From assembly GCF_024868665.1 (NCBI RefSeq), contig NC_079907.1:16620045-16684044 (forward strand): a stretch of DNA of 64,000 bases, in the 5' to 3' direction. How positions within the stretch are numbered: position 1 is the stretch's first letter; the number at the start of each line of letters is the position of its first letter. Below the pieces are notes generated by a model that did no database searches, was not told where the DNA came from, and was given only the letters and a program-made list of their open reading frames with translations. This document shows, in pieces, positions 62,855 to 64,000 of this stretch. This DNA comes from Triplophysa rosa. Its lineage: Eukaryota; Chordata; Actinopteri; Cypriniformes; Nemacheilidae. The position numbers and the translations under genes were made by a program.

Positions 62855-62973
62855 TATTAGCTTTTTTGCCCCTGGGGACCTCAATTTTGGTCCCCACGGT
62901 GACACGAGTCCCCATGTGTTGGTGTGTATTCAGGTTTAGGTCCCCACCGGGATATACAAACATGAACACACAC

Positions 62974-63012
<39 letters not shown>
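62855..63012. repeat. Dispersed repeat fragment with CA microsatellite
   Basis: GGGGACCTCAATTTTGGTCC + CCAC and its inverted counterpart GGTCCCCACCGGGAT surround GTCCCCATGTGTTGG. This is a frequent fish repeat motif. (CA)n follows at 62966-63011. Confidence 0.5.
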
Positions 63013-63014
<2 letters not shown>

Positions 63015-63298
63015 GGTGCCCCGTGACCAGGCCAGAGACAGGGCCATCATTAGACAGAAATTAATGAAAATAAACCTCCTAGACAGGCCCTGGAGGTGCA
63101 ACACTTATTATTGCTATTAATAATACAGCTTATGCGTAACAACCAGAGGTAGCCTCATTTTTTTAAATGATATATAGGCTACCTCCATTTTGAAAAGGGG
63201 GAGGGGGGCTGGAGGGGTGGCAAAATGGTTTCCACATGTGTGAATGTTAACGCTATGGTCATTACCCATAAAGACTTGTACAAAGAGACCTTGATTAA

Positions 63299-63526
63299 TT
63301 GGCCATGTCCTCTAAGCTCTGGAAAGGTCTGCTCCCAACAATGCAATTATCATTGGTTCTCTGTGTTTATTTGAACAGTTGGGCCAGCCAATACAAGGAT
63401 GGGAGTGAATCAGAAGATGCTGAAAATTGGAACAGTGAAAATATAAGCCAAGCCTTTAGGCATCGATCAAGACAATATCAAGTGTGCCATTGTGTGCCAT
63501 CAAGTGTGCTATTGGCTGTAGTTTAG
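63299..63526 (+). other. ORF with possible signal peptide, unidentified
   Basis: The 75-codon frame has an internal Met followed by QLSLVLCVYLNSWASQYKDG, a short hydrophobic stretch ending in a plausible signal-peptidase context. An acidic/polar segment (SESEDAENWNSENISQAF, with a possible N-glycosylation site NIS) and a basic RHRSRQYQ follow. A GT sits right after RQYQ (AATATCAA then GTGTGC), so it could be a first coding exon of a secreted protein whose next exon lies outside the window. I do not recognise the protein, and a frame of this length can occur by chance. Confidence 0.22.
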
Positions 63527-64000
63527 GTTTGGTTCTGTGGTTCCTTTCAAACCCAGTTGCAGTTTGATAGACCAAGGCTTAAAGGGAAATAAACAAAACG
63601 GGATCTGCTAAGTGTCCAACTGATCATGTGCCGCTCTCAACTTGTGATGGCTTTTTAGACCTGCAGAAACAATTTCCAGTAATAAGTGGCGCAACTGTGT
63701 GTTCTGCGTGCAACATTTAAATTTATGCTTTGAATTGTATTGTGTCCGTATTGATAAAAAGCATTAATCCTGGTATTCTTTGAAGAGTTTATTTCCATGC
63801 CAGCAAACACATTGTGCTATTTTTCCTAAGTCTTTAGAGGTTCCTTAACATATTTCTCTAAAAGCACTCAGTAAATATTAGTGTGGATTCGACGCAAATA
63901 AAATGGGTCCTTTCCTCAGTCTATTGAAATGGAATATTCATGCAATCTATTTTTACATTTGGCAGAGATACGAAAACCACCTGTTGTTGCAAGTCTGGGA
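63527..64000. other. Unassigned sequence at the window edge
   Basis: Nothing supported. Confidence 0.4.

Overview
The window is teleost nuclear DNA, most likely from a cyprinid. It is AT-rich and intron-containing. Nearly all of it is transposable-element sequence of kinds typical of fish genomes: L2 and Rex1 LINEs, DIRS1-like elements, Ty3/gypsy chromoviruses, Tc1, hAT and CACTA transposons, and a tRNA-derived SINE. There are no operons or other bacterial features. The species call is an inference from repeat content. One assembly gap (5520-6275) and an isolated N (14803) are present, and many single-base indels look like uncorrected assembly errors.

Layout. 1-3845: a short TIR element, a solo LTR with target duplication (1405-2193) and a 190-bp tandem duplication. 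3846-11256: two near-identical L2 LINE segments on either side of the gap. 12138-14256: a decayed CACTA-like transposase running into a truncated LTR. 14257-17775: an AT minisatellite block split by a hAT-like element and a Tc1 element whose left half has been replaced by an inverted copy of its right half. 18912-26204: the only convincing spliced gene, eight coding exons of a DUF4806-type protein, with a DIRS element in intron 5 and two oppositely oriented SINEs in intron 7. 26740-28850: a tandem-repeat element split by a third L2 copy. 28851-31272: a broken gypsy pol on the minus strand. 34348-41051: a complete two-LTR chromodomain gypsy element on the minus strand, interrupted by a Rex1 LINE. 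41365-42496: hAT-like. 42635-44481: a pol-less LTR element, minus strand. 45401-50774: a probable nest of DNA elements, including one carrying spliced exons. 51885-54644: a complete pol-less LTR element with a 33-bp coding minisatellite. 54923-56167: a TA-flanked TIR element. 56450-60397: a second DIRS element with gag, RT and RNase H but no recombinase. 60398-64000: mostly unassigned sequence, with microsatellites, a large palindrome and a weak secretory-type ORF.

How the parts relate. Three LTR elements (34348-41051, 42635-44481, 51885-54644) share one arrangement: a putative primer-binding site begins one base inside the LTR and is complementary to LTR sequence about 30 bases downstream of a TATA-like motif. 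This matches the self-priming model proposed for Tf1/sushi-group elements. Two of the three lack pol and carry a GC-rich repeat after a gag-like ORF, so they may depend on a chromovirus such as the first for their enzymes. The two DIRS copies have complementary deletions. I see no new cellular pathway. The most notable structures are the self-priming signature, the Tc1 fold-back and the DUF4806 gene.
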